A stretch of DNA of 64,000 nucleotides from Rhizobium oryzicola (GTDB lineage: Bacteria > Pseudomonadota > Alphaproteobacteria > Rhizobiales > Rhizobiaceae): NCBI RefSeq assembly GCF_030504645.1, contig NZ_JAUKWQ010000002.1, forward strand, positions 372,001 through 436,000, read 5' to 3'. Position numbers and translations under genes: made by a program. Of the stretch, positions 24,933 through 33,408 are shown piece after piece. Below the pieces are notes generated by a model. It had not been told where the DNA came from, did not search any database, and saw only the letters and a program-made list of their open reading frames with translations. Numbering within the stretch: the stretch's first letter is position 1; each line of letters opens with the position of its first letter.

Positions 24933-25774
24933 CAGCCTTCTCCCGAACCTTCAGCGCGGAACATGCGGTCGAGAATGATCGCCAGGATGACGATGCACAG
25001 ACCGGCTTCGAAGCCGCGGGCAATGTTGACTGTGTTGAGCGCGCGCACGACCGGAACGCCAAGCCCGTTGGCACCAACCAATGCGGCAATGACCACCATC
25101 GACAGCGATAGCATGATCGTCTGGGTCAGGCCGGCCATAATTTGCGGCATGGCGAAGGGCAGTTCCACCTTGCGCAGCACCTGGGCAGGCGTCGCCCCGA
25201 AAGCGATCGCCGCCTCCGTCAAGGCTTCCGGGGTGGAGATGATGCCAAGCCGTGTCAGGCGTATCGGGGCGGGAATGGCAAAGATGACGGTTGCGATCAG
25301 GCCTGGGACCATGCCGAGCCCGAAAAGGATGAGGGCAGGAATGAGATAGACGAAGGTCGGAATCGTCTGCATCAGGTCCAGCACAGGGCGCATCACACCG
25401 TAGAGCCACGGCCGACGGGCGGCGAGAATACCCAAGGGAACGCCGACGATCATGGAGACCGCGGTGGACGCCAGAACGAGCGCCAGGGTTTCCGTCGTTT
25501 CCTTCCAGTAACCCTGGTTGATGATCAGCAGGAAGCCAAGTGCCGTAAACAAGGCGAGCCCGATGGAGCGACGCAGCCACCAGGAGAGCCCGGTAATCAG
25601 AGCGACGACGACCAGCGGATGCGGCCATTGCAAAACAAAAAGAAGGCCGTTGATGCAGGCGGCGAGAAATGCGGATAGCCAGTTGAAAAACCAGTCGCCA
25701 TTGCGTGTCAGCCAATCGACCGAGGCTTTTGCCCAAGGGCCAATCGGTAATCGGTGTTCGGTCAAAAATTCCAC
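24932..25774 (-). CDS. choW: Choline ABC transporter permease ChoW
   Basis: This 280-aa permease has six or more membrane helices and the BPD_transp_1 motif (EALTEAAIAFGATPAQVLRKVELPFAMPQIMAG, an EAA loop that contacts ChoV). The N-terminus EFLTEHRLPIGPWAKASVDWLTRNG resembles S. meliloti ChoW, which is about the same length. I start at GTG 25774, which has GGGAAGA about eight bases upstream; the frame from 25822 adds a Cys/Arg segment outside the family. The 186-base gap from choX contains a hairpin (25812-25834). Confidence 0.92.
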   Translation of the reverse strand: MEFLTEHRLPIGPWAKASVDWLTRNGDWFFNWLSAFLAACINGLLFVLQWPHPLVVVALITGLSWWLRRSIGLALFTALGFLLIINQGYWKETTETLALVLASTAVSMIVGVPLGILAARRPWLYGVMRPVLDLMQTIPTFVYLIPALILFGLGMVPGLIATVIFAIPAPIRLTRLGIISTPEALTEAAIAFGATPAQVLRKVELPFAMPQIMAGLTQTIMLSLSMVVIAALVGANGLGVPVVRALNTVNIARGFEAGLCIVILAIILDRMFRAEGSGEG

Positions 25775-25811
25775 CGGCGTCTTCCCGTACTGATTGAGAT
25801 GTCGGCAAGGA

Positions 25812-25834
25812 CCGGAACGCACGAGGCGTCCCGG
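25812..25834. other. Hairpin between choX and choW
   Basis: CCGGAACGC and GCGTCCCGG pair with one G-T type mismatch around a 5-base loop. On the minus strand it lies 126 bases after the choX stop and 37 bases before the choW start. A stable intercistronic hairpin is a common device to raise the level of the binding protein transcript over the downstream permease genes. Confidence 0.5.
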
Positions 25835-25960
25835 CCGGTGTCAGCGTAGCGCCGCCGCATTGCTTTCCGCGTCTGGCGATCGGATGGATATGTTTATCCG
25901 AGCCGACCGCCAATTGCATCCGCATGGCGTTCGCTTTTTTGGCGTAAGCCGATTGTTCAA

Positions 25961-26911
25961 TCAGAGGCCGAGCTTGGCCTTCACGGCCGGGAGGCCGTCC
26001 TTGCCGTCGAGCGTGGTGATGCCCTTCAGCCAGGTATCCAGTACGGCAGGATTTGCCTTCAGCCAGGCCTTGGCGGCAGCCTGCGGCTCAGCGCCGTCGT
26101 CGAGGATCTTGCCCATCACTTCGTTCTCCATCTTCAGAGTGAAGGAGATCTTGGTGACGAAGGCGCCGACATTTGGACATTCGGTCGAATAGCCTGCGCG
26201 GATATTGGTGAAGACGCTGGCGCCGCCAAAGTTCGGGCCGAAGATGTCATCGCCATCCGTCAGGTAGGTCAGCTTGAAGTTGGTGTTCATCGGGTGCGGT
26301 TCCCAGCCGAGGAAGACCACCGGCTGGCCGGCCTTGTCGGCACGAGCGACCTGGGCCAGCATGCCCTGCTCGGAGGATTCCACCACCTCGAAGCCCTTGA
26401 GGCCGAAGGTGTTCTTCTCGATCATTTCCAGAACGAGGCGGTTACCGTCATTGCCGGGCTCGATACCAAAGATCTTGCCTTCCAGTTCCTTCTTGTGGGC
26501 CGCAATGTCCTTGAAGCTCTTGATGCCAAGGGCTGCACCCTTGGCATTGGTGGCGAGCGTGTACTTCGCGCCGACCAGGTTCGGACCGAAGGATTCCACC
26601 GACTTGTTGTCGAGATAGGGCTTCACGTCATTGGTCTGCGACGGCATCCAGTTGCCGAGGAAGACGTCGATGTCCTTGTTTTTCATGGACTGGTACGTCA
26701 CTGGCAGCGACAGAACCTGCACTTTGGGCTCGTAGCCGAGAGCTTCAAGGATCACTGAAGCGGTGGCGGTTGTGGAGGTAATATCGGTCCAGCCGACGTC
26801 GGAAAAGCGCACGGCCTTGCAGGCGGCCGGGTCGGCGGCGAGAGCCGGTCCGGCGAGGATGGCGGCTGCCATCGCGACGATCGAAAGCTTGATAGGCGAA
26901 TTCACGCTCAT
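25961..26911 (-). CDS. choX: Choline-binding protein ChoX
   Basis: This 316-aa periplasmic protein has a signal peptide (IKLSIVAMAAAILAGPALAA, cleaved before DPAACK) and the quaternary-amine-binding fold. The Trp-rich box for choline is visible: GWTDI (Trp), LGNWMPSQ (Trp), KYTLATN (Tyr) and LGWEPHPMN (Trp), the aromatic cage known from S. meliloti ChoX. It is the first gene of a leftward choXWV-hugZ operon. ATG 26911 follows GGAG at a normal distance; residues from 26956 are upstream of the signal peptide. Choline induction is expected by analogy. Confidence 0.94.
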   Translation of the reverse strand: MSVNSPIKLSIVAMAAAILAGPALAADPAACKAVRFSDVGWTDITSTTATASVILEALGYEPKVQVLSLPVTYQSMKNKDIDVFLGNWMPSQTNDVKPYLDNKSVESFGPNLVGAKYTLATNAKGAALGIKSFKDIAAHKKELEGKIFGIEPGNDGNRLVLEMIEKNTFGLKGFEVVESSEQGMLAQVARADKAGQPVVFLGWEPHPMNTNFKLTYLTDGDDIFGPNFGGASVFTNIRAGYSTECPNVGAFVTKISFTLKMENEVMGKILDDGAEPQAAAKAWLKANPAVLDTWLKGITTLDGKDGLPAVKAKLGL

Positions 26912-27105
26912 GCTATTGCTCCAGTTTTTTTGTTCCCAAGCATTATCAATATCCAAAGAGTGCAGGCAAGCGCGCCGGTTAGCGGCGGAGGACAGGGTGT
27001 ATTTGCGACATTTTGCCCCGAAATTTTAGATGCCGTCCAGCACGGTAGCCGCTTGCTAGTGCGCAGTCGTTGCTCATCCGCATCGATCAAGAGATGCGCA
27101 TGTGT

Positions 27106-27119
27106 TTGACCTTGGTCAA
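27106..27119. promoter_or_regulatory. FNR/FixK-like palindrome upstream of pseudoazurin
   Basis: TTGACCTTGGTCAA has 6-base arms about a 2-base centre and fits the general FNR/FixK/NnrR pattern TTGA-N6-TCAA, with the inner T/A of the FNR consensus changed symmetrically to C/G. It ends 75 bases before the pseudoazurin ATG, a suitable distance for activation. Confidence 0.6.
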
Positions 27120-27194
27120 TTCGGGCTCCGCTCTGCTGGTGTAGCCCTTACGTCGATGATCGAACGGCGCTGCCGTGGCAAGGAGATACAGACG

Positions 27195-27650
27195 ATGATC
27201 AGAGAAACACTCGCAACGACACTTTTGGCGGCAGCTGCGTTTTCGCTGTTTCCCCAACTGGCTTCCTCAGCGGAAATCCAGGTGAAGATGCTCAATAAGG
27301 GGTCTGATGGCGAAGCCATGGTGTTCGAACCCGCCGCCGTTAAGGTTGCTGTTGGCGATACGGTCAAGTTCGTGCCCACGGACAAGGGGCACGATGCTGC
27401 TGGCGTCAAGGAATTGACGCCGGATGGTGTTGCCGCCGTCGAAGGCAAGATGAACCAGGAACTTGTCGTCAAGATCGAGAAGGAGGGGGCTTACGTCATC
27501 AAGTGCACACCTCATTACGGCATGGGCATGGTCGCCCTGATCGTTGCAGGCGATGGCAAGCCGGCCAATCTGGACGCCGTGAAGGCCGCCAAGTTGCCGA
27601 AGAAGACCCGCGACCGTCTGGATGCCGAGATCGCTAAGCTCGGTCTCTGA
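27195..27650 (+). CDS. Pseudoazurin, type 1 copper protein
   Basis: The 151-aa precursor has a signal peptide ending SSA before EIQVKML. The mature protein carries the full type 1 copper site: H66 (KGHDA), C104, H107 and M112 (KCTPHYGMGM) of the precursor, which correspond to H40, C78, H81 and M86 of mature pseudoazurins. These periplasmic proteins donate electrons to copper nitrite reductase NirK, nitrous oxide reductase or cytochrome peroxidase. No nir gene is next to it in this window. AAGGAGATA precedes ATG 27195, and an FNR-like palindrome lies upstream, suggesting oxygen-limited expression. A good terminator follows. Confidence 0.95.
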   Translation: MIRETLATTLLAAAAFSLFPQLASSAEIQVKMLNKGSDGEAMVFEPAAVKVAVGDTVKFVPTDKGHDAAGVKELTPDGVAAVEGKMNQELVVKIEKEGAYVIKCTPHYGMGMVALIVAGDGKPANLDAVKAAKLPKKTRDRLDAEIAKLGL

Positions 27651-27679
27651 TCGTTCGGGCTGTCTCAACGAAAGTTTGC

Positions 27680-27718
27680 CGCACCGCTTTCTCTTTTCGC
27701 GAAGAAGCGGTGCGTTTT
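27680..27718 (+). terminator. Rho-independent terminator after pseudoazurin
   Basis: CGCACCGCTT and AAGCGGTGCG form a perfect 10-base stem about a 15-base loop, followed by TTTTC. It begins 30 bases after the pseudoazurin stop. Confidence 0.85.
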
Positions 27719-27818
27719 CATTTCTGCGTGCTCGTTCGGCACCTTGCCGCAATCCATTTCCTCACCTACCTTCTCGTTGCAGCATGATGCGCTGCCACCG
27801 CTTTGAGAGGAGAAGTGG

Positions 27819-28577
27819 ATGCCGGACAATGTGAGTGCCGGGGACGCGCGCTTCGCCGAAGGATTGGGCGAAACAACCGCAGGAATGATTTCGGCTTCGG
27901 AAAGGCTGAGCGTTTTTGCTGCCGATCCTTTTTGTCGTACCGAGGTGCTGGATGTGGAAGACCGCGCAGCAGTCGAAGGATTGGTGCTGAACCTCCGTCA
28001 GATCCGAACCGAGTTGGCATTTATTGTCAGTGATACAGAACGGCGGCTGAGCAACTCCCGGCAGCAAGTCTTCTCTCTGAGTGCAACGGGGGAACGCCGG
28101 TCAACGCGTTGGAGACAATGGGGCCGATGGTCCGGCCTGCACCAGAAGCATAAGGTGCAGGTAGAAATGATCGACGCTGAGCTTTGGCGCCTCAGCGAAA
28201 GTCTCGACGCGATTTCCTTGCAGCAGGAAACCCTCAATCAAACATTCTACAGGGCTGAAGCCGAACTTGATGGGCTTTTTCCGGCGATCTCAGGCAGCAA
28301 CAGGCATCAAGCTTCCGAGGTGCAGCGTGCATTGGCGCGGCATGCAATCTTCCAGGATTTTCTGGACATTGTACGCGAGCATCGCAGCCAGTTGCATCTG
28401 GCTTCCAGAAAACTGCAGCTGATTGCCCAGGACTTGATCCTGCTGAAGGCGGCCCTGCAGAACGCGAACGAACCAGTTCTTCCTGATCACGCTCTCTTCA
28501 GAACCTGGGCCGAACGAGCGCATCGGGGAATGTTGTCCGCGGCTAGTCTCGCGCGCCGCCGGGCAAGCCTTGGATAA
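27819..28577 (+). CDS. Hypothetical coiled-coil protein
   Basis: This 252-aa soluble protein has no signal peptide or membrane segment. GAGAGGAGAAGTGG upstream gives a strong ribosome site. Much of it should be helical with heptad-like spacing of Leu/Ile (VEGLVLNLRQIRTELAFIV; VEMIDAELWRLSESLDAISLQQETLNQTF; LHLASRKLQLIAQDLILLKAAL). I recognise no domain. It stands alone between the pseudoazurin terminator and the convergent PAS-protein gene, 45 bases before the latter's end. The composition is normal for the region. Confidence 0.72.
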   Translation: MPDNVSAGDARFAEGLGETTAGMISASERLSVFAADPFCRTEVLDVEDRAAVEGLVLNLRQIRTELAFIVSDTERRLSNSRQQVFSLSATGERRSTRWRQWGRWSGLHQKHKVQVEMIDAELWRLSESLDAISLQQETLNQTFYRAEAELDGLFPAISGSNRHQASEVQRALARHAIFQDFLDIVREHRSQLHLASRKLQLIAQDLILLKAALQNANEPVLPDHALFRTWAERAHRGMLSAASLARRRASLG

Positions 28578-28622
28578 GGCGGCAAACACCGAACGTCCCG
28601 ACCTTTATTCTGTCAATTCTCT

Positions 28623-29057
28623 TTAGACGGGGACTTCAGGTTGCTGCGGCTGGCGAATTGTAATGCCTATGATTTCTCCGCTCGTTCCCTGACTTGTCCG
28701 GTATCGCCCAATTGTTTGCACCGCTATTTCCTTGCCACGGATCACCAGGCGGTAGCAGACATTGTAGGAGGTCTTCTCTCTTGCGGCCTGCTCAAGGGCG
28801 TTCAAAAAGCGGTCGAGATCGTCCGGGTGAATGCGCTCGCAGTATTCGGCCACATTGATCGGGCCGCTTGAGGAGGATTTGCCAAACAGGGCCGCGTTGC
28901 CGGCACTGACATAGGTGTGACTCGTGTCCAGATCGATCCGCCAAAAGCCAACGGGATCAAAGAGATGAAGCAGCTCCAACGCTTCCCGATCCGATATCCC
29001 GACGGACCAGTTTTCCGAAGGACATTGTAGTGTTTGGACATTCGAAGAATGAGGCAC
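28623..29057 (-). CDS. Stand-alone PAS-domain protein
   Basis: This 144-aa protein is essentially one PAS domain: LELLHLFDPVGFWRIDLDTSHTYVSAGNAALFG, then AEYCERIHPDDLDRFLNALEQAAREKTSYNVCYRLVIRGKEIAVQTIGRYRTSQGTSGEIIGITI (the PAS_3 type, with the HPDD hinge). There is no kinase, GGDEF or HTH output. It follows a LuxR regulator on the same strand, 30 bases downstream, with a GTG start preceded by GGGGA. It may sense a ligand and act on that regulator, but this is inference. Confidence 0.82.
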   Translation of the reverse strand: MPHSSNVQTLQCPSENWSVGISDREALELLHLFDPVGFWRIDLDTSHTYVSAGNAALFGKSSSSGPINVAEYCERIHPDDLDRFLNALEQAAREKTSYNVCYRLVIRGKEIAVQTIGRYRTSQGTSGEIIGITIRQPQQPEVPV

Positions 29058-29087
29058 GTGTTTCCCCAGGACTTAGGCTGTTTGATC

Positions 29088-29816
29088 TCAGGTAATCATG
29101 CGCAATCTGAGCGCCTTGGCGACCAGCTGCGTACGGTTGACGCAATTTAGTTTGCGGATCGCCTTGTTCAGGTATGCGTTCACTGTGTGTTCCGAGAGCG
29201 AAAGTATGTCGGCAATTTCGGCAGACGTCTTGCCTTGAGAGGTCCAGCGGAGAACTTCCAGTTCTCGTCTTGTCAGGGTGGTCTTGTCGACACTGTCATC
29301 GTGTTGCAAACGGTCGAGCACAGTGAAGGCTTGCAGGGTCAACATGCCCAATTCGTTCAGTTCTGGCAGTGATAAAATGCTGCGGTCTCCATCGAGGCGC
29401 ATCAGGAACATGCTGCCATCGCGCGATTGAAGGGGCATGATGACGGATGTGATGATGCCGTGGTTGATGAAGAAGTTCGCCACGATTTTCGGCATTGCAA
29501 TATTGCTCGCCTGCCACTCGTCTTCCAGGTAGGAGAAACAAAGCGGCAATGCTATGTTTTTCAGCAGTGGCACTATTGGGCAGAGGGTCATGACACGGGC
29601 GCTGTCCAGTTCTCGAAAGAACAACTTCGGAAGGCTTGATTCTGCGACCAGCGGTTCAATAGCTTCGTCATCCGGCCCCGGCGCGCGCATCAGGCTGAAG
29701 TGCTTCAGGCCGAACTCTCTCGGTAGCTTTTTCAGCGCGTTCAATATCGATTCGCGGGTCTCCGCTGCGGATATTTCCCGACCGATTGGCGATTGTTTCT
29801 CAAGTGTGATTATCAT
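29088..29816 (-). CDS. LuxR-family regulator, orphan type
   Basis: This 242-aa protein has an N-terminal sensor domain of the autoinducer-binding size and a C-terminal LuxR HTH (TLTRRELEVLRWTSQGKTSAEIADILSLSEHTVNAYLNKAIRKLNCVNRTQLVAKAL). The residues that contact acyl-homoserine lactone in TraR (WxxxY, then DP) are not recognisable; the region reads VMTLCPIVPLLKN instead. No luxI-type gene is nearby. It is therefore a solo that may bind another ligand or none. It lies upstream of the PAS-only gene and probably co-transcribes with it. A 19-base palindrome lies 146 bases upstream of its start. Confidence 0.85.
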   Translation of the reverse strand: MIITLEKQSPIGREISAAETRESILNALKKLPREFGLKHFSLMRAPGPDDEAIEPLVAESSLPKLFFRELDSARVMTLCPIVPLLKNIALPLCFSYLEDEWQASNIAMPKIVANFFINHGIITSVIMPLQSRDGSMFLMRLDGDRSILSLPELNELGMLTLQAFTVLDRLQHDDSVDKTTLTRRELEVLRWTSQGKTSAEIADILSLSEHTVNAYLNKAIRKLNCVNRTQLVAKALRLRMIT

Positions 29817-30369
29817 CCTGCAATCTTCCGAGCTTGCAACACTTCTAACTACTTCTTTATCTTGATCGGTAGATGCAAGTTCTTAAAGCAATCGTTCATA
29901 GACATGTATTTATTAAATAATCATATGGCCAGACGAAAGAAAAGTTCAATCCGTTCAGGCGGTGTATCATAACGATACACATTCATCAATAAGTTGTGAA
30001 TATCCTGAAGTTGCATCGAGGAAGACTGCCCGCTGCCTTTGTTGCTTCCCGCTGTTTCCAATCTATACTCAGTTCCCCGCTTTCGGAGGAAATGGTTACT
30101 GCTTCATGGCCTTGCCGGCGACTGCTGTTCGACGCCGGCCGAACGTGCCGTGGGCTGGGTTATTTGTGGCCGATGCCTTAGGTGAATGTGATTTAGCCTT
30201 GATATAGAATGGCAACCAAGAGATGACATAGTATTGTATTTTTGATCCTCACCAATCATTACTGTGGTTTTTGACAGTCCGTTCGGCCCGTTTCTCGCTC
30301 GCCCATTTCCCCAGTCCACCGCATCGGCTATTCACATGCGATATCCAATCCGAACCGAGCGGGGAGTTC
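29817..30369. other. 553-base non-coding stretch between luxR and fhs
   Basis: This is an AT-rich region for the window, with several short overlapping frames of no protein-like character. It should hold the divergent promoters of the LuxR-type gene and of formate-THF ligase. The only clear structure is the palindrome at 29962-29980. An sRNA is possible but I see no terminator hairpin. Confidence 0.4.
29962..29980. promoter_or_regulatory. 19-base palindrome GTGTATC-N5-GATACAC
   Basis: The 7-base arms are exact inverted repeats with ATAAC between them. It is of operator size for a dimeric regulator. It lies 146 bases upstream of the luxR start and 390 upstream of fhs, so it more likely serves luxR or an unseen transcript. 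Confidence 0.5.
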
Positions 30370-32049
30370 ATGGTGGACGTGCCTTCAGATATTGAAATTG
30401 CGCGCACTGCGCACAAAAAGCCGATCTTCGACATCGGTCAGCGTCTCGGCATTCCGCAAGCGGACCTCGTCCCCTATGGCCATGACAAAGCCAAGGTTTC
30501 TTCCCAGTTTTTGGCAGGCCAGAAAGGTGGCCCCGACGGGCGGTTGATCCTCGTCACCGCAATCAACCCCACTCCCGCCGGCGAAGGCAAGACAACCACG
30601 ACGGTTGGGCTGGGCGATGGCCTGAACCGCATCGGCAAGCGCGCAGTGATCTGCCTGCGCGAACCCTCCCTCGGCCCTTGCTTTGGCGTGAAGGGCGGAG
30701 CGGCCGGCGGCGGCTATGCGCAGGTCGTGCCGATGGAGGACATCAACCTTCACTTCACCGGCGATTTCCACGCGATCACCTCGGCCCACAACCTGCTCGC
30801 CGCCATGATCGACAACCACATCTATTGGGGCAACGGGCTCGATATCGATCTGCGCCGCATTACATGGCGGCGTGCCATGGACATGAACGACCGTGCGCTA
30901 CGCCAATCAGTGGGTCCGCTTGGCGGGGTTTCCAACGGTTTCCCGCGCGAGACCGGTTTCGATATCACCGTGGCGTCAGAGGTCATGGCGATCCTCTGCC
31001 TGGCCTCAGATCTTCAGGATCTGGAGCGGCGGCTTGGCGACATCATCATCGGCTACCGGCGTGACCGCTCTGCAGTCTTTGCGCGTGATTTGAAGGCGGA
31101 CGGCGCGATGGCGGTCCTCCTGAAAGACGCCATGCTGCCCAATCTGGTGCAGACATTGGAAAACAACCCGGCCTTCGTTCACGGTGGGCCGTTTGCTAAT
31201 ATTGCTCATGGCTGCAACTCCGTCGTGGCGACCCGCGCGGCTCTGAAGCTTGGCGATTATGTGGTGACGGAAGCGGGCTTTGGTGCCGATCTCGGCGCCG
31301 AGAAATTCTTCGATATCAAATGCCGTAAAGCCGGTCTGTCTCCTGCCGCTGCCGTGGTCGTGGCGACGATCCGCGCCCTCAAGATGAATGGTGGTGTCGC
31401 CAAGAGCGACCTGTCGCAGGAAAATGTGGCCGCCGTCCAACGCGGTTGCGCCAACCTCGGACGGCACATCGAAAACATCCAGAAGTTCGGCATCCCGGTC
31501 GTCGTGGCCATCAACCACTTCTCGTCCGATACGCTGAGCGAAGTCGAAGCGGTTCGCGTCTACGCACAGAACCTCGGTGTTGAAGCGATCCTGTGCCGCC
31601 ACTGGGCCGAGGGATCCGCCGGGATCGAGGATCTTGCCTACAAGGTGGTTGAGCTGGCCGATTCCGAAACTGCAAGCTTTCAGCCGCTTTATGCGGACGA
31701 GCTGCCGCTTTTCGAGAAGATCGAAACAGTGGCAAGGGAGATTTACCGGGCCGGGGAGGTCGTGGCCGACCGCAGCGTAAGAGAACAGCTAACGGCCTGG
31801 GAAGCACAGGGCTATGGTCATCTGCCGGTCTGTATTGCCAAGACGCAATACTCTTTCTCCACCGATCCGACCCTGCTTGGTGCGCCGAAAGGCCACGTCG
31901 TGCCGGTTCGCGAAGTGCGCCTTAATGCCGGTGCAGGTTTCGTGGTTGCCATTACAGGAGAGATCCGCACCATGCCGGGTCTTCCACGCTCTCCGGCGGC
32001 CGAACGTATTCGGTTCAATCAGGCAGGCCATGTAGAAGGTTTGTTTTAG
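30370..32049 (+). CDS. fhs: Formate-tetrahydrofolate ligase
   Basis: This 559-aa cytosolic enzyme makes 10-formyl-THF from formate, THF and ATP, feeding purine and one-carbon pools. The P-loop-like [11 protein letters not shown] is near residues 68-78, [23 protein letters not shown] and the [23 protein letters not shown] stretch are family hallmarks, and the length is usual. ATG 30370 has GGGGAG just upstream; the frame from 30271 adds residues with no family character. It stands alone with its own promoter. FTHFS in rhizobia is often linked to choline or methyl-group breakdown; the cho operon lies a few kilobases away but is not linked. Confidence 0.96.
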   Translation: MVDVPSDIEIARTAHKKPIFDIGQRLGIPQADLVPYGHDKAKVSSQFLAGQKGGPDGRLILVTAINPTPAGEGKTTTTVGLGDGLNRIGKRAVICLREPSLGPCFGVKGGAAGGGYAQVVPMEDINLHFTGDFHAITSAHNLLAAMIDNHIYWGNGLDIDLRRITWRRAMDMNDRALRQSVGPLGGVSNGFPRETGFDITVASEVMAILCLASDLQDLERRLGDIIIGYRRDRSAVFARDLKADGAMAVLLKDAMLPNLVQTLENNPAFVHGGPFANIAHGCNSVVATRAALKLGDYVVTEAGFGADLGAEKFFDIKCRKAGLSPAAAVVVATIRALKMNGGVAKSDLSQENVAAVQRGCANLGRHIENIQKFGIPVVVAINHFSSDTLSEVEAVRVYAQNLGVEAILCRHWAEGSAGIEDLAYKVVELADSETASFQPLYADELPLFEKIETVAREIYRAGEVVADRSVREQLTAWEAQGYGHLPVCIAKTQYSFSTDPTLLGAPKGHVVPVREVRLNAGAGFVVAITGEIRTMPGLPRSPAAERIRFNQAGHVEGLF

Positions 32050-32241
32050 TCAACTGCTACATGCGTCGATGTCTGTTGAACGAGTTCGGAAAGGTACCTG
32101 TCCCTTAAACTTGGCGCGCCGTTTATGAATGCTTTACTCTCCCGTCCATTTTTGGGGAGTTTACCCTCAGGCATGCCTGCCTCTAAGAAGTTCGCAAGTC
32201 TTTCAAGATAAGATTATTGGTGGACGGAGAATTTTACGAGA

Positions 32242-33408
32242 ATGATGAAAGAGGCTTACCATCTGCGACCACGCATTCGGGTCTTGGGATGGCTATCGGA
32301 CATGGGAGCGGATATTTCCGAAGATGTCCGAGATCGACTGGCTGAGACTTTGGCAGCGTCGACTTTCCCCGCAATACTGGGGGCGGTCAACTCGGCCTGC
32401 ATTGCTGTCATCGGTTATCTGCGTCTGGCGAATGAATGGCTGTTGTGGCTCGCTCTGCTGGATGTATGTATCCTGGGCTTGCGTCTCACCAGCTGTCGGA
32501 TCGGTTTTCTCCGCCCGTGGGGCGCTGATATTCTGGTCTTGAGCGGGTTGCTCTGGGCAGTCTGTCTGAGTGCGGCTACCGCCATTATCGTGTCTGGTTC
32601 GGACCTACCCATGTCCATACTCGCCGTGGCGACTGCGCTTGGCTCCTGTGCTGGAATCATGGCCCGCAATTATGCGGCCATTCGGATGGCGCTCACGCAG
32701 ATCATTATGATTGATCTCTCTTTCAAGCTTCCGTTCATGGTCAATTACCCGGAATTCGTTCCCCTGCTGATCATTCAGGGTGTTGCATTTCCGTATGTCA
32801 CCGCCTGGATGATGCGGCAGCAACGCAACACCACGGTGTTGGCGATTTCCGGAGAGCTCGAAAGTCGTCGTCAGTCTTTGACGGATCCTCTGACTGGTCT
32901 GCTCAATCGCCGCGGCTTCACGGAGCAGGTCACCTTGATGAGTGACAAGGGCGAGGAATTGGCTCTCTTCTATCTCGACCTTGATGGTTTCAAGCAGGTC
33001 AATGACCAGTTCGGCCATGCCGCAGGCGATGATCTCTTGCGGGAAGTGGCTCGTCGCTTGAAGGCTTGTGCGCCCAATGGAACTGTGTGCCGTCCTGGTG
33101 GCGATGAATTTCTGGTCGTCATGCGGCTCGACCACCGTCTGGACGCTAAACTCATGACCACAATCATCACACAGAGCATCTGCCTGCCTTACGAGGTCGG
33201 CTCTGTAACGACTTCGGTTGGCGTCAGTCTCGGCGTCTCTTTCTTCACCGGTGAAGAGGGGAGCCTAGAAAATGCTCTCACCGAGGCTGATGAAGCTTTG
33301 TATCGCGCCAAAGCGGAAGGGCGCCAGCCATCTACCGGAGGTGATGCCGAGCCCCGCCAGCCCGCCGCAGAGCATTACCAAGCCATACGTCAACGACAGA
33401 AGCGATAG
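32242..33408 (+). CDS. Membrane diguanylate cyclase (GGDEF)
   Basis: This 388-aa protein has about six membrane helices (residues 40-200), a short linker and a GGDEF domain: DPLTGLLNRRGF, FYLDLDGFKQVNDQFGHAAGDDLL (Mg and phosphate residues) and the active-site PGGDEF (about 286-290). All catalytic positions are intact, so it should make c-di-GMP. The inhibitory RxxD site five residues before GGDEF is missing (the sequence there is APNGTVCR), so product feedback would be weak. The sensor half is not a named MASE domain that I can identify. Its last 19 bases overlap the convergent extensin-like gene. Confidence 0.9.
   Translation: MMKEAYHLRPRIRVLGWLSDMGADISEDVRDRLAETLAASTFPAILGAVNSACIAVIGYLRLANEWLLWLALLDVCILGLRLTSCRIGFLRPWGADILVLSGLLWAVCLSAATAIIVSGSDLPMSILAVATALGSCAGIMARNYAAIRMALTQIIMIDLSFKLPFMVNYPEFVPLLIIQGVAFPYVTAWMMRQQRNTTVLAISGELESRRQSLTDPLTGLLNRRGFTEQVTLMSDKGEELALFYLDLDGFKQVNDQFGHAAGDDLLREVARRLKACAPNGTVCRPGGDEFLVVMRLDHRLDAKLMTTIITQSICLPYEVGSVTTSVGVSLGVSFFTGEEGSLENALTEADEALYRAKAEGRQPSTGGDAEPRQPAAEHYQAIRQRQKR

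Noticed and set aside
29996..30207. Short plus-strand frames in the luxR-fhs gap
   Set aside because: Two overlapping frames of 61 and 81 codons have no ribosome site and no family resemblance.
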